From Cyrtodaria siliqua (lineage: Eukaryota; Mollusca; Bivalvia; Adapedonta; Hiatellidae), in NCBI GenBank assembly GCA_037043455.1, contig JAWPHD010001829.1, positions 124,001 to 188,000 on the forward strand: a stretch of DNA of 64,000 bases. The letters run 5' to 3'. The translations under genes were made by a program, and so were the position numbers. The notes under the pieces are model-generated. The model ran no database searches. It saw nothing but the letters and a program-made list of their open reading frames with translations, and was not told the DNA's origin. Position 1 is the first letter of the stretch, and every line of letters starts with the position of its first letter. Below, piece by piece: positions 22,147-33,857 of the stretch.

Positions 22147-24145
22147 TTTATAGATTTATAGAGAAAGGTGGAAGTCTTGGCTTGCCATGGCCATTTATAT
22201 CAAGCAAAGTGGGAGATAAAGTCAGGACTTTTTGTGGCATTTTGTATAGAGCAAAGTGGGAGATAAAGTCAGGACTTTTGGCATTTTGTACAGAGCTAAG
22301 TGGGAGATAAAGTCAGGAGTTTTTGTGGCATTTTGTATAGAGCAAAGTGGGAGATAAAGTCAGGACTTTTGGCATTTTGTACAGAGCAAAGTGGGAGATA
22401 AAGTCAGGAGTTTTTGTGGCATTTTGTATAGAGCAAAGTGGGAGATAAATTCAGGACTTGTGGCATTTTGAATAGAGCAAAGTGGGAGATAAGTCAGGAC
22501 TTTTGGCATTTTGTATAGAGCAAAGTGGGAGATAAAGTCAGGAGTTTTTGTGGCATTTTGTATAGAGCAAACTGGGAGATTAATTCAGGACTTGTGGCAT
22601 TTTGAATAGAGCAAAGTGGGAGATAAAGTCAAGACTTTCTGTGGCATTTTGTATAGAGCAAAGTGAGAGATAAAGTCAGGACTTGTGGCATTTTGTATAG
22701 AGCTAAGAAGGAGATAAAGTCATGGCTTGTTGTGGCATTTTGTATAGAGCAAAGTGGAAGATAAAGTCAGGATTTTTTGTCGCATTTTGTATAGAGCAAA
22801 GTGGGAGATAAAGTCAGGTCTTTTTGTGGCATTTTGTATAGAGCACAGTGGGAGATAAAGTCAGGACTTGTGTCATTTTGCATAGAGCAAAGTGGTAGAT
22901 GAAGTCAGGACCTTTTGTGGCATTTTGTATAGAGCAAAGTGTTGGAGATAAAATCATGGTTTATTGTGGCATATTGTATAAACGAAATTGGTTGATACAT
23001 TTTTCGCTTGCTGTGGCCATTTGTTTACAGCAAAGTGAGAAATAAAGTCATGGCTTGTTATGGCATTTTGTATAAAGCAATGTGGAAGATAAAGGCATAG
23101 CTTGTTGTTCTATGGAGCAAAGTGGGAGATAAAGTCATGGCTTGTTGTGGTATTTTGTATAGAGCAAAGTGGGAGATAAAGTCATGGCTTGTTGTAGTAT
23201 TTTGTATACAGCAAAGTGGGTGATAAAGTCATGACTTGTTGTGGATTTTGTATTGAAAAATGTGGGAGATAATTCATGGCTTGTTGTGGTATTTTGTACA
23301 GAGCAAAGTGGGCTAGAAAGTCATGATTTGTTGCAGCATTTTGTATAGAGCTAAGTGGGAGATAAAACCATTGCTTGTTGTGGTATTTTGTACAGAGCAA
23401 AGTGGGAGATAAAGTCATGATTTGTTGTGGCATTTTGTATAGAGCAAAGTGGGAAATAAAGGCATGGCTTGTTGTGGCATGTTGTAAAGAGCAGAATGGG
23501 AGATAAAGTCAAGGCTTGTTATGATATTTTATATAGAGCAAAATGGGAGATAAAGTCATGACTTGTGGCATTTTGTGTAGAGCAAAGTAGAAGATAAAGT
23601 TATGGCTTGTTGTGGCATTATGTATAGAGAAAGGAGGAAGACACCTGCTTGGCTTGCCGTGGCCATTTGTACGGAGCCATGTGGGAGATAAAGTCCTGGC
23701 TTACTGGGGCATGTTGTATAAAGCAAAGTGGTTGATACATTCTTGGCTTGCTGTGGCCATTTGTAGAGAGCAAAGTGGGCGATAAAGTCATGGCTTGTTG
23801 TGGCGTTTCGTATTGAGCAAAATGGGAGGTAGCCATGGCTTGTTGTGGACATTGGTATAATGCAAAGTGGGAGATAATGTCATGGCTTGTGGCATTTTGT
23901 ATAGAGCAAAGTGAGAGATAACGTCATGGCTTGTTGTGGCATTTGAACAGAGCAAAGTTGGAGATAAAGTCATGATTTGTTGCTGCATTTTGTATAGAGC
24001 AAAGTGGGAGATAAAATCATGATTTGTTGTGGCATGTTTTGTAGAGCACAATAGGCATGGCTTGTTATGGTATTTTGTATAGAGCAGGGTGGGAGATAAA
24101 GTCATGGCTTGTTGTGGCATTTTGTATAAAAACAAATTTGGAGAT
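22147..24145 (+). repeat. 47-bp minisatellite, fourth block
   Basis: Same array. Local sub-blocks are homogenised differently: 22200-22930 is dominated by 'agtcaggactttttgtggca' units, while 23000-24100 returns to the 'gtcatggcttgttgtggc' form. It ends abruptly at the polymerase relic. Confidence 0.9.
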
Positions 24146-24371
24146 TGGGTTGATAAAGATATCAGAAAATGTGTTGTCAAAAAACAGATAACGCATGATA
24201 ACTACAAAAATACTTTATTCACAGCAACAGAAGCTCATCATAAAATGAAAGTTATCAGATCTAACAAACACAAGCTGGGCAGCTATGAAATTAATAAAAA
24301 AAAGCTTGTCCGCATATGGTGACAAAAGGTACATGTTAGACAATGGCCAAGATACACTAGCATATAAATAA
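24146..24371 (+). pseudogene. Relic of a Polinton/Maverick-like type B DNA polymerase C-terminus
   Basis: The frame carries KKQITHDNYKN, KMKVIRSNKHKL and, after a break in an A8 run (24296-24303), GDKRYMLDNG..TLAY before a stop. The series 'VIRS..H..y..E.NK.aLS..DDKRy...DG..TLAyG' is one I associate with the C-terminal end of protein-primed PolB of Polintons and related virus-like elements. The upstream polymerase is missing because the fragment abuts the minisatellite. It is a broken old copy with no intact catalytic region. Confidence 0.6.
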
Positions 24372-24409
24372 TAATTAAAATCAAATATATAACATATTAC
24401 TTATTATAT

Positions 24410-24697
24410 ATGGAACAAAAATTTGTGGAAGAGATATGCAAAAAACTAGAGGAATTGAAAAACAAATATCAGAAAGTATTGCGTGTAGGTAGGCTAGGTC
24501 AAGTAGAATATGATGTGATTCGTGCTGATTTTTTAGATACTAAGAAAAGTCAAATTAACAAACGAAAACGATTACTATCGGAAATGGATTATTATCTTAA
24601 AAAACTTGGTGAAAACAGAGAAAAACTTTTCGATTTGAAATGTGAAATATATGCTTGCAGGAAAATAAAATATTCTATAATGGAGTGTGATATGTAA
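24410..24697 (+). pseudogene. 95-codon coiled-coil frame next to the polymerase relic, probably longer originally
   Basis: A lysine/glutamate-rich frame with strong coiled-coil character (VEEICKKLEELKNKYQKV, KKLGENREKLFDLKCEIY). After its TAA, the same frame continues with an acidic SDDEDD stretch and PSDFVCIKKRF to about 24770, so the TAA looks like an acquired stop. Function is unknown. Its position 40 bp after the polymerase relic suggests one ancestral virus-like element. Confidence 0.5.
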
Positions 24698-24798
24698 AGT
24701 GATGACGAGGATGACTGCCCTGTTCCTTCCGACTTTGTTTGCATTAAAAAACGATTTCAGGCTTGATTCCCTCTGACTTTGTTTAATCACATCAAAAA

Positions 24799-24969
24799 CG
24801 ATTAAAGGTTCGGGCTGGAGGTGCCCTTATGCTTCCTTGGAGAGCGGCTGGATTTGAATCTAGTTGGGATAAAGTGTCAAATCATATTATCAATTATCTT
24901 AGGAGTAGTATAGAAACTGGGGTTACCAGTGATGTTTTTTTCCGAAGTGGTTTGCAAAACGAGTTTTAA
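24799..24969 (+). pseudogene. Coding-like fragment with RAGGALMLPWRAAG
   Basis: 57 codons ending in TAA with protein-like composition (LMLPWRAAGFESSWDKV). A short repeat of 'gactttgtttgcattaaa' -like sequence precedes it. It is probably another piece of the virus-like element; no family was recognised. The left arm of the 26-bp inverted repeat (24904-24929) lies within it. Confidence 0.4.
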
Positions 24970-25148
24970 ATTCGTTGGTGGGGCTTGACAGAATGATGTC
25001 ACCCCGTCTTGGAACTGATTGTTGTTTCGATCAGTTTTTCCTGGTGATTTTAGCTTGTTTTTCATGCCGTGACATGCAATTTACCAACTTGTCATGTAGG
25101 GGACCCCGAGGGGAATACTGCGCTGGTAACCCCAGTTTCTATACTACT
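24904..25148. repeat. Perfect 26-bp inverted repeat, 193-bp spacer
   Basis: 24904-24929 (starts 'agtagtatagaaactggggt') and 25123-25148 are exact reverse complements with AGT...ACT outer ends. AGT/ACT ends are typical of Polinton termini, but the left arm lies in coding-like sequence and no 6-bp target duplication was seen, so a MITE or local inverted duplication is equally possible. Confidence 0.75.
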
Positions 25149-25189
25149 GACTTAATAGAGATTCTTTTTTTAATCTTCTCCTCTGAGAC

Positions 25190-26245
25190 CATAAGGTATA
25201 GCTCTCATATATTGTATGTAGCATACGATTATGGTCCTTTTCCAATTGTGTTCAAATGGTGACCCTGGGGTAAAATCTGGCTGCCCTAGAGGTCATAGAA
25301 TTCTTCTTCTCTGAAACCACGTGAGCTAGAGGTCTAATATTTTGCATGTATTATAAGCGTATAAGCTCTATCAAGCTTGTTCAAATCAAGACCATGGGGT
25401 CAAATTTGGCCCCACCCCAAGATGTCACAATAATGTTTTACATAGACTCATATAGGTAAAAAACTTAAAAGAATTTATTTCTGAAACCACAGTAATACAC
25501 ATACTGCATGAACAGACCAGCATTTGGCCCTGTGTTCAGTCCCCACCCTGGCGACATAGCCCCTTGGTCATAACTTGGTACCGTTGAGATCTCCACCCTA
25601 TACCCATATATACACTTACATGTATTGGGAATGAACAAATACAACCATCCAGCCAGCATCGGCCTCGGTCCTTCCCCACCCCTTGGGATCATAAGTTAGA
25701 AACCTTTGAGATCCCCTCCTTATAAACACGTATAAACTTACTGAGCATAAAGAGATGGATACAACCATCCAACCAGCATCGGCTCGGGTCTATTCCCATC
25801 ATTGGGGACATATCTCCTGGGTAATATCTTGGAAACTGTTGCGATCCCCACCATAGAGATATATGCATTTACTGGGCATGAGCAGACGGATACAACCATC
25901 AAACCAGCATTGGCCCTGGGGTCCATCCCCACTCCTCAGAACATAGCTCCTGGGTCATAACTTGAAAACCACGGAGATCCCCACCCTATAACCAACCATA
26001 TATACGCTTAAAGGGCATGAACAGAAGGATACAACCATCCAACCAGCTTTAGCCCTGGGGTCAACCCCACCCCTTGGGACATGGTCCTACTTGGAAACAG
26101 ATGATATCCACCCCCTATAACCATATATACACTTATTGGTGGGCGTGGGAATCTGCGATTGCGCCATCAACTGCATGCTCTAATTCTGTTATGAAAGTAC
26201 TCACTTGTATGACACTTTTTTCATCTTTGCAAAGACCATCAGGTG
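25190..26245 (+). repeat. Core-repeat arrays: ~190-bp fragments, then ~130-bp units
   Basis: 25190-25480 carries 'gaccctggggtaaaatctgg' family fragments. 25490-26150 has about five ~130-bp units with 'gatacaaccatccaaccagc', 'atcggcc' and 'gagatccccacc'. It ends near 26240 with 'caggtgagcgatatcttg', an element-end-like sequence. Confidence 0.75.
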
Positions 26246-26249
26246 AGCG

Positions 26250-26890
26250 ATATCTTGTTTATTTTTAGTAACGGTGGCCATATTTGTTGGATCAGAACAT
26301 TTTGTATACATTTGATAGAGGACCATGCAAGAGTCTTCCTGTGAAGTTTCGTCAAATTCTATCCAGCAGTTTATGAGAAAAGATTTTCTTTTTTTAGTAA
26401 TGGTGGCCATATTTCTTGACGAACTGGGAAGATTTGTAATAATCTGAGAGAGGCTGCTTCATGTGAAGTTTCATCAAATTCTACCCAGCAGTTCATGAGA
26501 AGACGTTGTTTAAAGATTGTTCTGCTTTCAGTAATGGTAGCCATACTTGTTGACAGATTGGAACGATCTATATAAACCTGAGACAGGACCACGCAAGGAC
26601 GCTTCTTGTGAAGTTTCAACAAATTCTGCCCAAGTCATTAAAAAAAAAAAATCTATTTTTAGTAACGGTGGCCATATTTGTTGATGGATCGGGACGATTT
26701 TTATTAATCTGAGAGAGGACCTTGCAATGCTGCTTCCTGTAAAGTTTCATCAAATATTTCCCCAGCATGTTATGTCGTTTTTGTTTTTTTTCATTAACGG
26801 CGGCCATATTATTTGACAGATTGGGACGATCTGTACAAATATTCTCATAACGTAGGCTGGTATTAAAATTATTCAAGCATTGGTGTTTTT
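26250..26890 (+). repeat. Array of ~135-bp core repeats (about 5 copies)
   Basis: Units share 'tagtaacggtggccatattt', 'gaagtttcatcaaattct' and 'cccagcagttcatgagaa'. Minus-strand open frames (NMATIT repeats) are by-products. Confidence 0.8.
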
Positions 26891-27058
26891 GATTTAAACG
26901 CTCGAATTAAGTTTGGAAAAAAACAGATGAACAAGGCCACCGCCACGGGCTGTCTCGCCTTCTGAGGTTTTGTTCATTCACAACGAGGGTTTGTTTTGTT
27001 GGGGTCGTAGGGGTGTTACATTACTACTGTTACATTAATCTACCTCTGAAATGATGAA

Positions 27059-27213
27059 TTGAATTGAATTGGATTTTATAGTCGCACCAACAGTTAAGGT
27101 CATATGGCAACTTTCCAGCTTCTACTGGTGGAGGAAGACCCCAGGTGCCCCTCCGGGCAATTTTCGTGCACGGGCGGGCACCTGGGTAGAACCACCGACG
27201 TTCCGCAAGCCAG
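27059..27213 (-). mobile_element. 5'-truncated SINE-1 copy
   Basis: Contains only the 3' half of SINE-1, ending at 'ccgcaagccag'. It is flanked by an exact 13-bp duplication CTGAAATGATGAA (27046-27058, 27214-27226). The truncation point with its own duplication shows it inserted as a truncated copy rather than being broken later. Confidence 0.93.
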
Positions 27214-27299
27214 CTGAAATGATGAAAATATGATTGTTAATGAAACAAATGTGCTTCATATTGTGAAAGACAAAACATTAAAGTTAATACTGGTGACTG

Positions 27300-27460
27300 G
27301 TGACAATGTAGTAGCTGGTCATATAAACTACAATGAAAATGCTTAACTCTGTGGTTTTCATTTCTGTTACAATGAGTTTACGCTAATGTTAATGAAAATG
27401 CTTAAATATGTGGTTTTCATTTCTGTTACAATGAGTTTACACTAATATTAATGAAACATG
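27300..27460 (+). repeat. Tandem duplication of ~70 bp
   Basis: Two copies of 'gtggttttcatttctgttac' with 'aatgagttta' and 'taatgaaaatgcttaa', followed by AT-rich sequence and an (AAATAAA)n-like simple repeat at 27530-27597. Confidence 0.7.
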
Positions 27461-27599
27461 TGATGTTCATATTGTGAGGACAGTATGAAGATGGTGAATG
27501 AAATATGACACATACTTACATACACTATGCTTAAGAATAAAAATAAATAAAATAAAGAAACAAATAAACAAAGAAAGAAACAAATAAATAAATAATTTC

Positions 27600-28040
27600 G
27601 GGGTTTTGTCTTTAAAGTCAAGGTAAAGGTCATTGGTGGGGTGGGGCACAGTGAATGTTCATACAAAGTATCAAAGCAATACCTTTGATGGTATTGGAGC
27701 TATATACCTTCCAAAAAACGTTAACCAAAAACTTACCAAGAACATTTGACTAAGTTCTGTTGTCTCTAAAGTTAAGGTCAAGGTCATTGATGGGGTGGGG
27801 CTTAGTGAAAGTGTGAGGGGTTCCCCAGTGAATGTTCATACAAAGTCTTTGATGGTGTTGGAGATATATACCTTTCAAAAAACTTTAACCAAAAAGTTTA
27901 ACCAAGTGTTGACGGCGCCTTCACCTCCGGAAAAGTGATCCCTATGTCTCTGAAGGCAAATGATATTTAAGAAAATCAAGGGCCATAAATCTGGTGTTAC
28001 TGGTCCGACCTGGCAGGTGTTCAAACTTGTCTGAGTTTTT
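27600..28040 (+). repeat. Core-repeat fragment (~170-bp units) and a piece of the ~185-bp family
   Basis: Two units with 'aaggtcattggtggggtggg' and 'tgaatgttcatacaaagt', then 'agggccataaatctggtgtt' from the family at the window start. Confidence 0.65.
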
Positions 28041-28896
28041 ATTGATTTGTTTGTTTTACGTCATTTTCAATACATGTAAGGTTATAATGATATATGACGG
28101 TCGATTTTTAGCATGGTGAACTTGTTCACCAAGCTTTAGTTACCATGTTTTTTCACGAATCCTAACTACAGCCTCACTGATGAATCGATGCATTGCCTGA
28201 AAAAGAAGACCCATATTTTAAGAGGTGTTTCTTCTTTTCTAGTGCGGATACAAATAAGGTAATGTCATTTAGAAATTTCAAATAATTTCCTTGATACATT
28301 GTTTAAGTTATGTAGCTATTTCATCTATTGTTCCATTGTTTTGCTGTGCGTTCTATAAATAGAACAATCATCATCATCACGTGATCTTGCGTAAAATGTA
28401 TTCATACGCTGTATTAATCTCCTAGGATAGTGTATTGAGATTTGTAACCAGTTAATTTTATAATTTATTTCTCTTGCAACACCATCAAACGCATATCTTC
28501 CATCTTTCTTGGATTTATATATTTAAGAAATATACATGGCCTTTATAGTCTTCATATAATATTTAATAGGTTTGGTCAGTAATGGCTATCGATCCTTTGT
28601 AAAAAGTTGTTGCTGCCCATTCTCCGGAATAAGATTTTTAGCTTACTTTGTGGTACGCTGTGTAATATTCTTAAGTTTTTACCTCCATTGCTATGAAGTT
28701 AAAATGACTGATTCGGTAGTAAAATAATCCTGAATACTTGTGCCAATCGTGTCAGCGAGACCAAATGCAAATTATCAAGATCTGACTGGGTATATAGGAC
28801 GTCATTTGATCCCGAGTGACTATTTTTAGACTTCGGGTATATTCGGACACTCCGGTTTTAGAATAAGTCCCATTATAGTTTATCAAAATTTGAAAA
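28041..28896. other. Low-copy AT-rich sequence, nothing recognised
   Basis: No gene, tandem repeat or inverted repeat was found by eye apart from a possible element-end phrase ('agcatggtgaacttgttcac') near 28111. Confidence 0.4.
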
Positions 28897-28975
28897 GGAC
28901 TTTTAGCTCAGTCGGGAGAGCGGCAGTCCCAGAAAGTTATAAGAGCCGGTTGGGTTCGAATCTGAGCAGGACCCA
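28897..28975 (+). tRNA. tRNA-like pseudogene
   Basis: A good D-arm (TAGCTCAGTCGGGAGAGC) and T-loop (GGTTCGAATC) are spaced as in a tRNA. The 5' acceptor strand (GGACTTT) does not pair with the 3' strand (AGGACCC), and the anticodon stem is poor. It is probably a decayed tRNA or a SINE head. A functional tRNA is unlikely. Confidence 0.55.
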
Positions 28976-29377
28976 ATTTTTTTATTCTAATTATACTTTT
29001 TTTATGCAAAAAAAGGGGTACATCAGGATTTTTCTACAAACATCTTAAATTATAAAATTGTTCCAGTTCACGATATAAAACACTATCAATCAAAATGTGA
29101 AGCTAGAACCTTTTGTTAATGTCTAAAGTTTCAGAACACCATATAGCTGGGGTGGAATCGCACGTAATATACTGAAATTAACCCTGGTGCGTCACCTAGG
29201 ATAGCACGTATTACTGTGCAGAATGAATTTCTTTGCAAATAAAAGGTTTTGAAGGCTCATTATGTTTTGGTCATGTAGAATAAAAAATATTAATATTTGT
29301 CAATTTTAAATCGGACACCTAGACCCCCATAAAAAGCCTGAATGTACTCCCTTTAAGACTTAAGTCGGAAGACAAAT

Positions 29378-29404
<27 letters not shown>
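29378..29404 (+). repeat. (TG)n microsatellite
   Basis: About 13 TG dinucleotides. Confidence 0.95.
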
Positions 29405-29408
<4 letters not shown>

Positions 29409-30050
29409 TGTGGGGATTTTTTTAAAGATTTTTACGTCTTTTATCTATGCGTCAATTTGGTAGAGGTAGAGATAGACCTCATCTGTTTTGAAACAAACTC
29501 GTAGAACCAGTTCTGCCGCGCGTTAGTGAGTAGCTGTCAAACATTCTTCAATGTGCAAACGTGGAACAAGCGTGACTCGAACGTATGACTGTAGCATTGA
29601 GAGATATACAAATTACACAAACAAGAGTAGATCTAAACACAAATATGTTACCTTTTATTACAATTTTACAACATGCAAAACTGACTGAATTATATTCTGT
29701 TAAGGCCAAAACACAAATATGTTTAAAAACAAAAAAAAGCAACAAAAAAATGAAGGTGTAAAACGTTGTTGTGTCGGGGGTAAAACCGGCGATTCGGTTG
29801 GGTGACAGGAAACCAAACACTTTCTTGTTTAGGCCAAAGGTAGTAAATGGAATTTACCGTGACTTTGGTGATTATTGTCAACAAACGATTTGTCGACTTA
29901 AAAAAAAAAAATCCACGTAAAAATTACAATTAGGGATATGAATCTCAGTAGACTAGCTACCTATTAGGCCAAAAGGCCCGGGCCTTCACATCATGTTCAC
30001 ATACATGGTTGAAAAATATTACAACGAAATAATTGTGTATGAACATCATG
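29405..30050. other. No gene recognised
   Basis: AT-rich sequence. Possible tRNA-like words ('gcgtgactcgaacgtatgac') near 29569 do not form a full cloverleaf by eye. Confidence 0.4.
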
Positions 30051-30051
30051 T

Positions 30052-30220
30052 TCACTCCGAGTTGTGAGATTAAATCACAACGGTATCCCGAGAACAGTGG
30101 TACTCCGAGTTGTGAGAATGAACTACAACTGTATCCCGTGACCAGTGGTATTCCGAGTTGTGAGAATAAATAACAACGGTATCCCGAGACCAGGGATACT
30201 CCGAGTTGTGAGATTAAAAT
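30052..30220 (+). repeat. 48-bp tandem repeat, 3-4 copies
   Basis: Unit contains 'tactccgagttgtgaga', then 'acaacggtatcccgagacca'. Confidence 0.85.
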
Positions 30221-30360
30221 CAAATGAGTAGGTCGATATAAATGCAAGGTTGTTTCCTATTTTAATTCAGCTATTAGGTCTTGAGCCAGGACTCAACATT
30301 TTCGATATTGTTAACAACTCAAGGGACAAATTCTACCATCACTTTTTGAAAAGAGCAATG

Positions 30361-30604
30361 TACACTTCTCAAAACTGCTAACTACACCGCTACGTTTTGG
30401 GTTATATATATCGATGGGTTGAATGTTTTTCAATAAAATAAAAAGGAAATACCAATTCAATCATTTTTACATCATTTCATTTTATTTTTTTCATGGGCAA
30501 TGCTAGAACTAAACCACAATAAGCAATTACAAACGACCCATGTAAACACTAAAGTCACACTTTTCATTTCTTGTTCATAAAAGTGTGACTTTAGTGTTTA
30601 CATG
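30361..30604. repeat. Mobile hairpin module, copy 2
   Basis: Matches 19016-19258 almost base for base outside the hairpin. The hairpin has perfect 26-bp arms (30539-30564, 30579-30604) and the loop CATTTCTTGTTCAT. One stem base pair differs from copy 1 with the partner also changed (aaaGtca/tgaCttt versus aaaTtca/tgaAttt). Confidence 0.9.
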
Positions 30605-31880
30605 TAGGTTGGACCTAGGGCCCTCAAACTTGGAAGGATGGTTGGTCATGACAAGTAGATGACCCCTATTGATTTTGGGGTCACTAGGTCAAAGGTCAAG
30701 GTCGTGGTGACATTGACTATCAAAACGATGTCCAATCAATAACTACAGAATGGTTTTAACAAAAGTCTTTTTTAGGTGTATGCGTCATGGCAATACTTAT
30801 TATGATTACACATTTGGATTATGTATTACACATAAATACGTGAATTAAACATTGCATATTGCAATGCAAAATCTTAAAAGTTGTCTATTTTAATACTTTT
30901 TAATTATGGCTCCCCCACACCACAAAGTGTGGTAGGGGAGCCATATTGATTTTGTGCTTTCTGTCTGTTTCTTTCTCTGTCTGTAGGTCTGTCTGTTTCT
31001 CTGTCTGTGTCACAAACGTTGTCCGATCAATAACTAGAGAATGGTTGGACCTAGGGCCCTCAAACTTGGAAGGATGGTTGGTCATGACAAGTAGATGACC
31101 CCTATTGATTTTGGGGTCACTAGGTCAAAGGTCAAGGTCGTGGTGACATTGACTATCAAAACGATGTCCAATCAATAACTACAGAATGGTTGGACCTCGG
31201 GTCCTCAAACTTGGAAGGATGGTTGGTCATGACAAGTAGATGACCCCTATTGATTTTGGGGTCACTAGGTCAAAGGTCAAGGCTGTAGGTCTGTCTGTGT
31301 CACAAACGATATCCGATCAATAACTAGAGAACGGTTGGACCTAGGGTCCTCAAACTTGGAAGGATGGTTGGTCATGACAAGTAGATGACCCCTATTGATT
31401 TTGGGGTCACTAGGTCAAAGGTCAAGGTCACAGTGACCTTGACTATCAATTGACTATCAAAACGATGTCCGATCAATAACTACAGAACGGTTGGACCTCG
31501 GGTCCTCAAACTTGGAAGGATGGTTGGTTATGACAAGTAGATGACCCCTATTGATTTTGGGGTCACTAGGTCAAAGGTCAAGGTCGCGGTGATCTTGACT
31601 ATCAAAACGATGTCCGATCAATAACTAGAGAACGGTTGGACCTAGGGTCCTCAAACTCGGAACGATGGTTGGTCATGACAAGTAGATGACCCCTATGGTC
31701 AAAAGTCAAGGTCGTGGTGACCTTGACGATCAATAACTAGAGAACGGTTGGACATAGGGTCCTCAAACTTGGAACGATTGTTGGTCATGACAAGTAGATA
31801 ACCCCTATTGATTTTCGGGTCAATAGGTCAACAAAATAACGATCTCTGATTAATAGAGAATGGCAGGCGAATTGGTGAGC
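30605..31880 (+). repeat. ~145-bp core-repeat array carrying DR1-like nuclear-receptor motifs
   Basis: Units begin 'ggttggacctagggtcctca' at 31043, 31188, 31333, 31490 and 31634, plus partial copies. Each full unit has 'aggtcaaaggtcaaggtc'. A break at 30770-31020 contains a hairpin 'ggctcccccacacc / gtgtggtaggggagcc' (30908-30942) and 'ctgtctgt' tracts, so two elements of the family appear to be joined. Confidence 0.85.
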
Positions 31881-32082
31881 TATACGTTTTTGTCCCATGA
31901 ACAACAACAATTTCTAGTTACAATTTATGCATATTTTAAGGATTTTTACACCTGAATTACCCCACCCATATATAACACAATGAAGAATTCTGCATATGAA
32001 ATGTAAAAATAGTAGTATATGCATTAGCACGAACCATTTTTGTGTTACTGAAAAAAGAATCGACGAAGATGAATTGATTTGA

Positions 32083-32336
32083 ATTGGGGTTTTACGGCGC
32101 ACCAACACAAACATGTTATATGGCGCCAACAGAAATGAACATTCGACCAGGCTCACTCTTCATTAACATCTAGATAACAATTTGCAGAATGTGCCTAGGA
32201 CCTTCTTACCTGCAGAACTGCAGAGTTGCTGCAAATTCTCTAGTAAACACTCCATTTTTCGCTGGAGCCAAGATCACTGCCACCATTGAAGTAGCACCTG
32301 AAAAAATACAGGCTTCGTGATGAAAATAATGAACAG
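32083..32336 (-). mobile_element. SINE-2 family copy, distal part (split by an insertion)
   Basis: The minus-strand tail 'TAAAACCCCAATTCAAATC' is at the low-coordinate end, and the body is shared with 7276-7605. The rest of the copy resumes at 33509-33600 ('gcctggatatgcagtagtca') after the 1,172-bp insertion. Confidence 0.75.
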
Positions 32337-33508
32337 CAAGAGGTCAATGACCTTGAAGCTCTACCGATAGATTTTTGATAGCTAGGTCAACATTCCTGTG
32401 AAGTATCATGAAAATCCATCAATTAGTTTCATAGGGGTAGTCGCAACAAGTTTTCATTATATAAATATGTAAACAAAGATGGCCGCTGGCGGCCATGTTT
32501 AATGTCAAATCTAAATATTTTTTGACAAGGATCAACATCATGTCATACTGATCATTTTAGAAAAAGTCCCATATCAATATCACTTATAGTTTTCAAGAAG
32601 TAGTCGCTACAAACTTGAATTTTGAAAATCTATTTTTAGCCATGGCGGCCATCTTAAATTTCTGGCCGGCCTGAAATTTTGCTAGGATCAATTAGACATC
32701 AAGAGCAACATTCCTGTAAAGTTTTATGAAAATCCGCCAAGTAGTTTCAGAGGAGTAGTCGCTACAAGTTTTTACTATATAATTCTTTGTAAACAAAGAT
32801 GGCCACTGGCAGCCATGTTTAACGTCGAATCAAAACGATTTTTGACAAGGACCAACATCATGTCATGCTGATCATTTTAGAAAAAGTCCCATATCAATAT
32901 CACTTATATTTTTCAAGAAGTAGTCGCTACAAACTTGTATTTTGAACATTTATTTTTAGCCATGGCGGCCATCTTGAATTTCCGGCCGACCTGAAATTTT
33001 CTAGGATCAATTAGACATCAAGAGCAACATTCCTGTGAAGTTTCATGAAAATCCGTCAAGTAGTTTCAGAGGAGTAGTCGCTACAAGTTTTCACTATATA
33101 ACTCTATGTAAACAAAGATGGCGGCTGGCAGCCATGTTTAACGTCGAATCAAAACGATTTTCAACAAGGACCAACATCATGTCATGCTGATCATTTTAGA
33201 AAAAGTCCCATATCAATATCACTTAGAGTTTTCAAGAAGTAGTCGCTACAAACTTGTATTTTAAAAATTTCTTTTTAGCTTTGGCGGCCATCATGGATTT
33301 CACATCACCATGAATTTTTGCTAGGATCAACTAGACTTCATGGGCAACATTTCTGTAAAGTTTTATGAATATCCATCCAGTAGTTTCAGAGGAGTTGTCG
33401 CTACAAATAAAAGTTTACGGACAGACGGACGGACGGACGAACGGACAGACGGACGACGGACGCCGCACCACAGCATAAGCTCTGCTGATCTCTGATCAGT
33501 CGAGCTAA
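32337..33508 (+). mobile_element. Complete modular core-repeat element (Helentron/HINE-like), 1,172 bp
   Basis: It begins CAAGAGG with the palindrome AGGTCAATGACCT. It carries about three ~305-bp units, then (ACGG)n at 33420-33450, a short hairpin ('ctgatctctgatcag'), and ends GAGCTAA. It interrupts a SINE-2 copy, which gives independent support for both ends. No coding capacity. Confidence 0.8.
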
Positions 33509-33857
33509 AAATGACAAAATTAACATGAATTCCGGGAAAATTTATCCCTATGCCTGGATATGCAGTAGTCATATGCTTGCCAGGGAACCACACGGCGTCG
33601 ACGAAGAAATATCTTTAGGGTGATATCCAGATCACTGTACTAACTACTTACCATAGCAACTATTTGTAAGTACTGGTGCAGTTGTTACAATATCACCTGC
33701 TTAGGATATGTATCTAAACATAGGTTGTGATGTTCTCCGTACTTGATTTAGAGTATGAAATTAACCTAGGATAGTAAGTATCAACCCTACTTTTGCGTAG
33801 GCAAGTGCAAGTGGAATGATTATTATTTAAAAAAAGGAGGTGTATTGCCAATGAAGA

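Noticed and set aside
10331..24145. Many 60-140-codon frames on both strands
   Set aside because: They follow the 47-bp minisatellite and repeat its sequence in every frame.
24089..24145. Start codon of the frame leading into the polymerase relic
   Set aside because: The first ~19 codons are 47-bp minisatellite; the relic begins only at about 24146, so this Met is accidental.
29548..29820. 90-codon minus-strand frame
   Set aside because: Composition looks random and no conserved motif was found.
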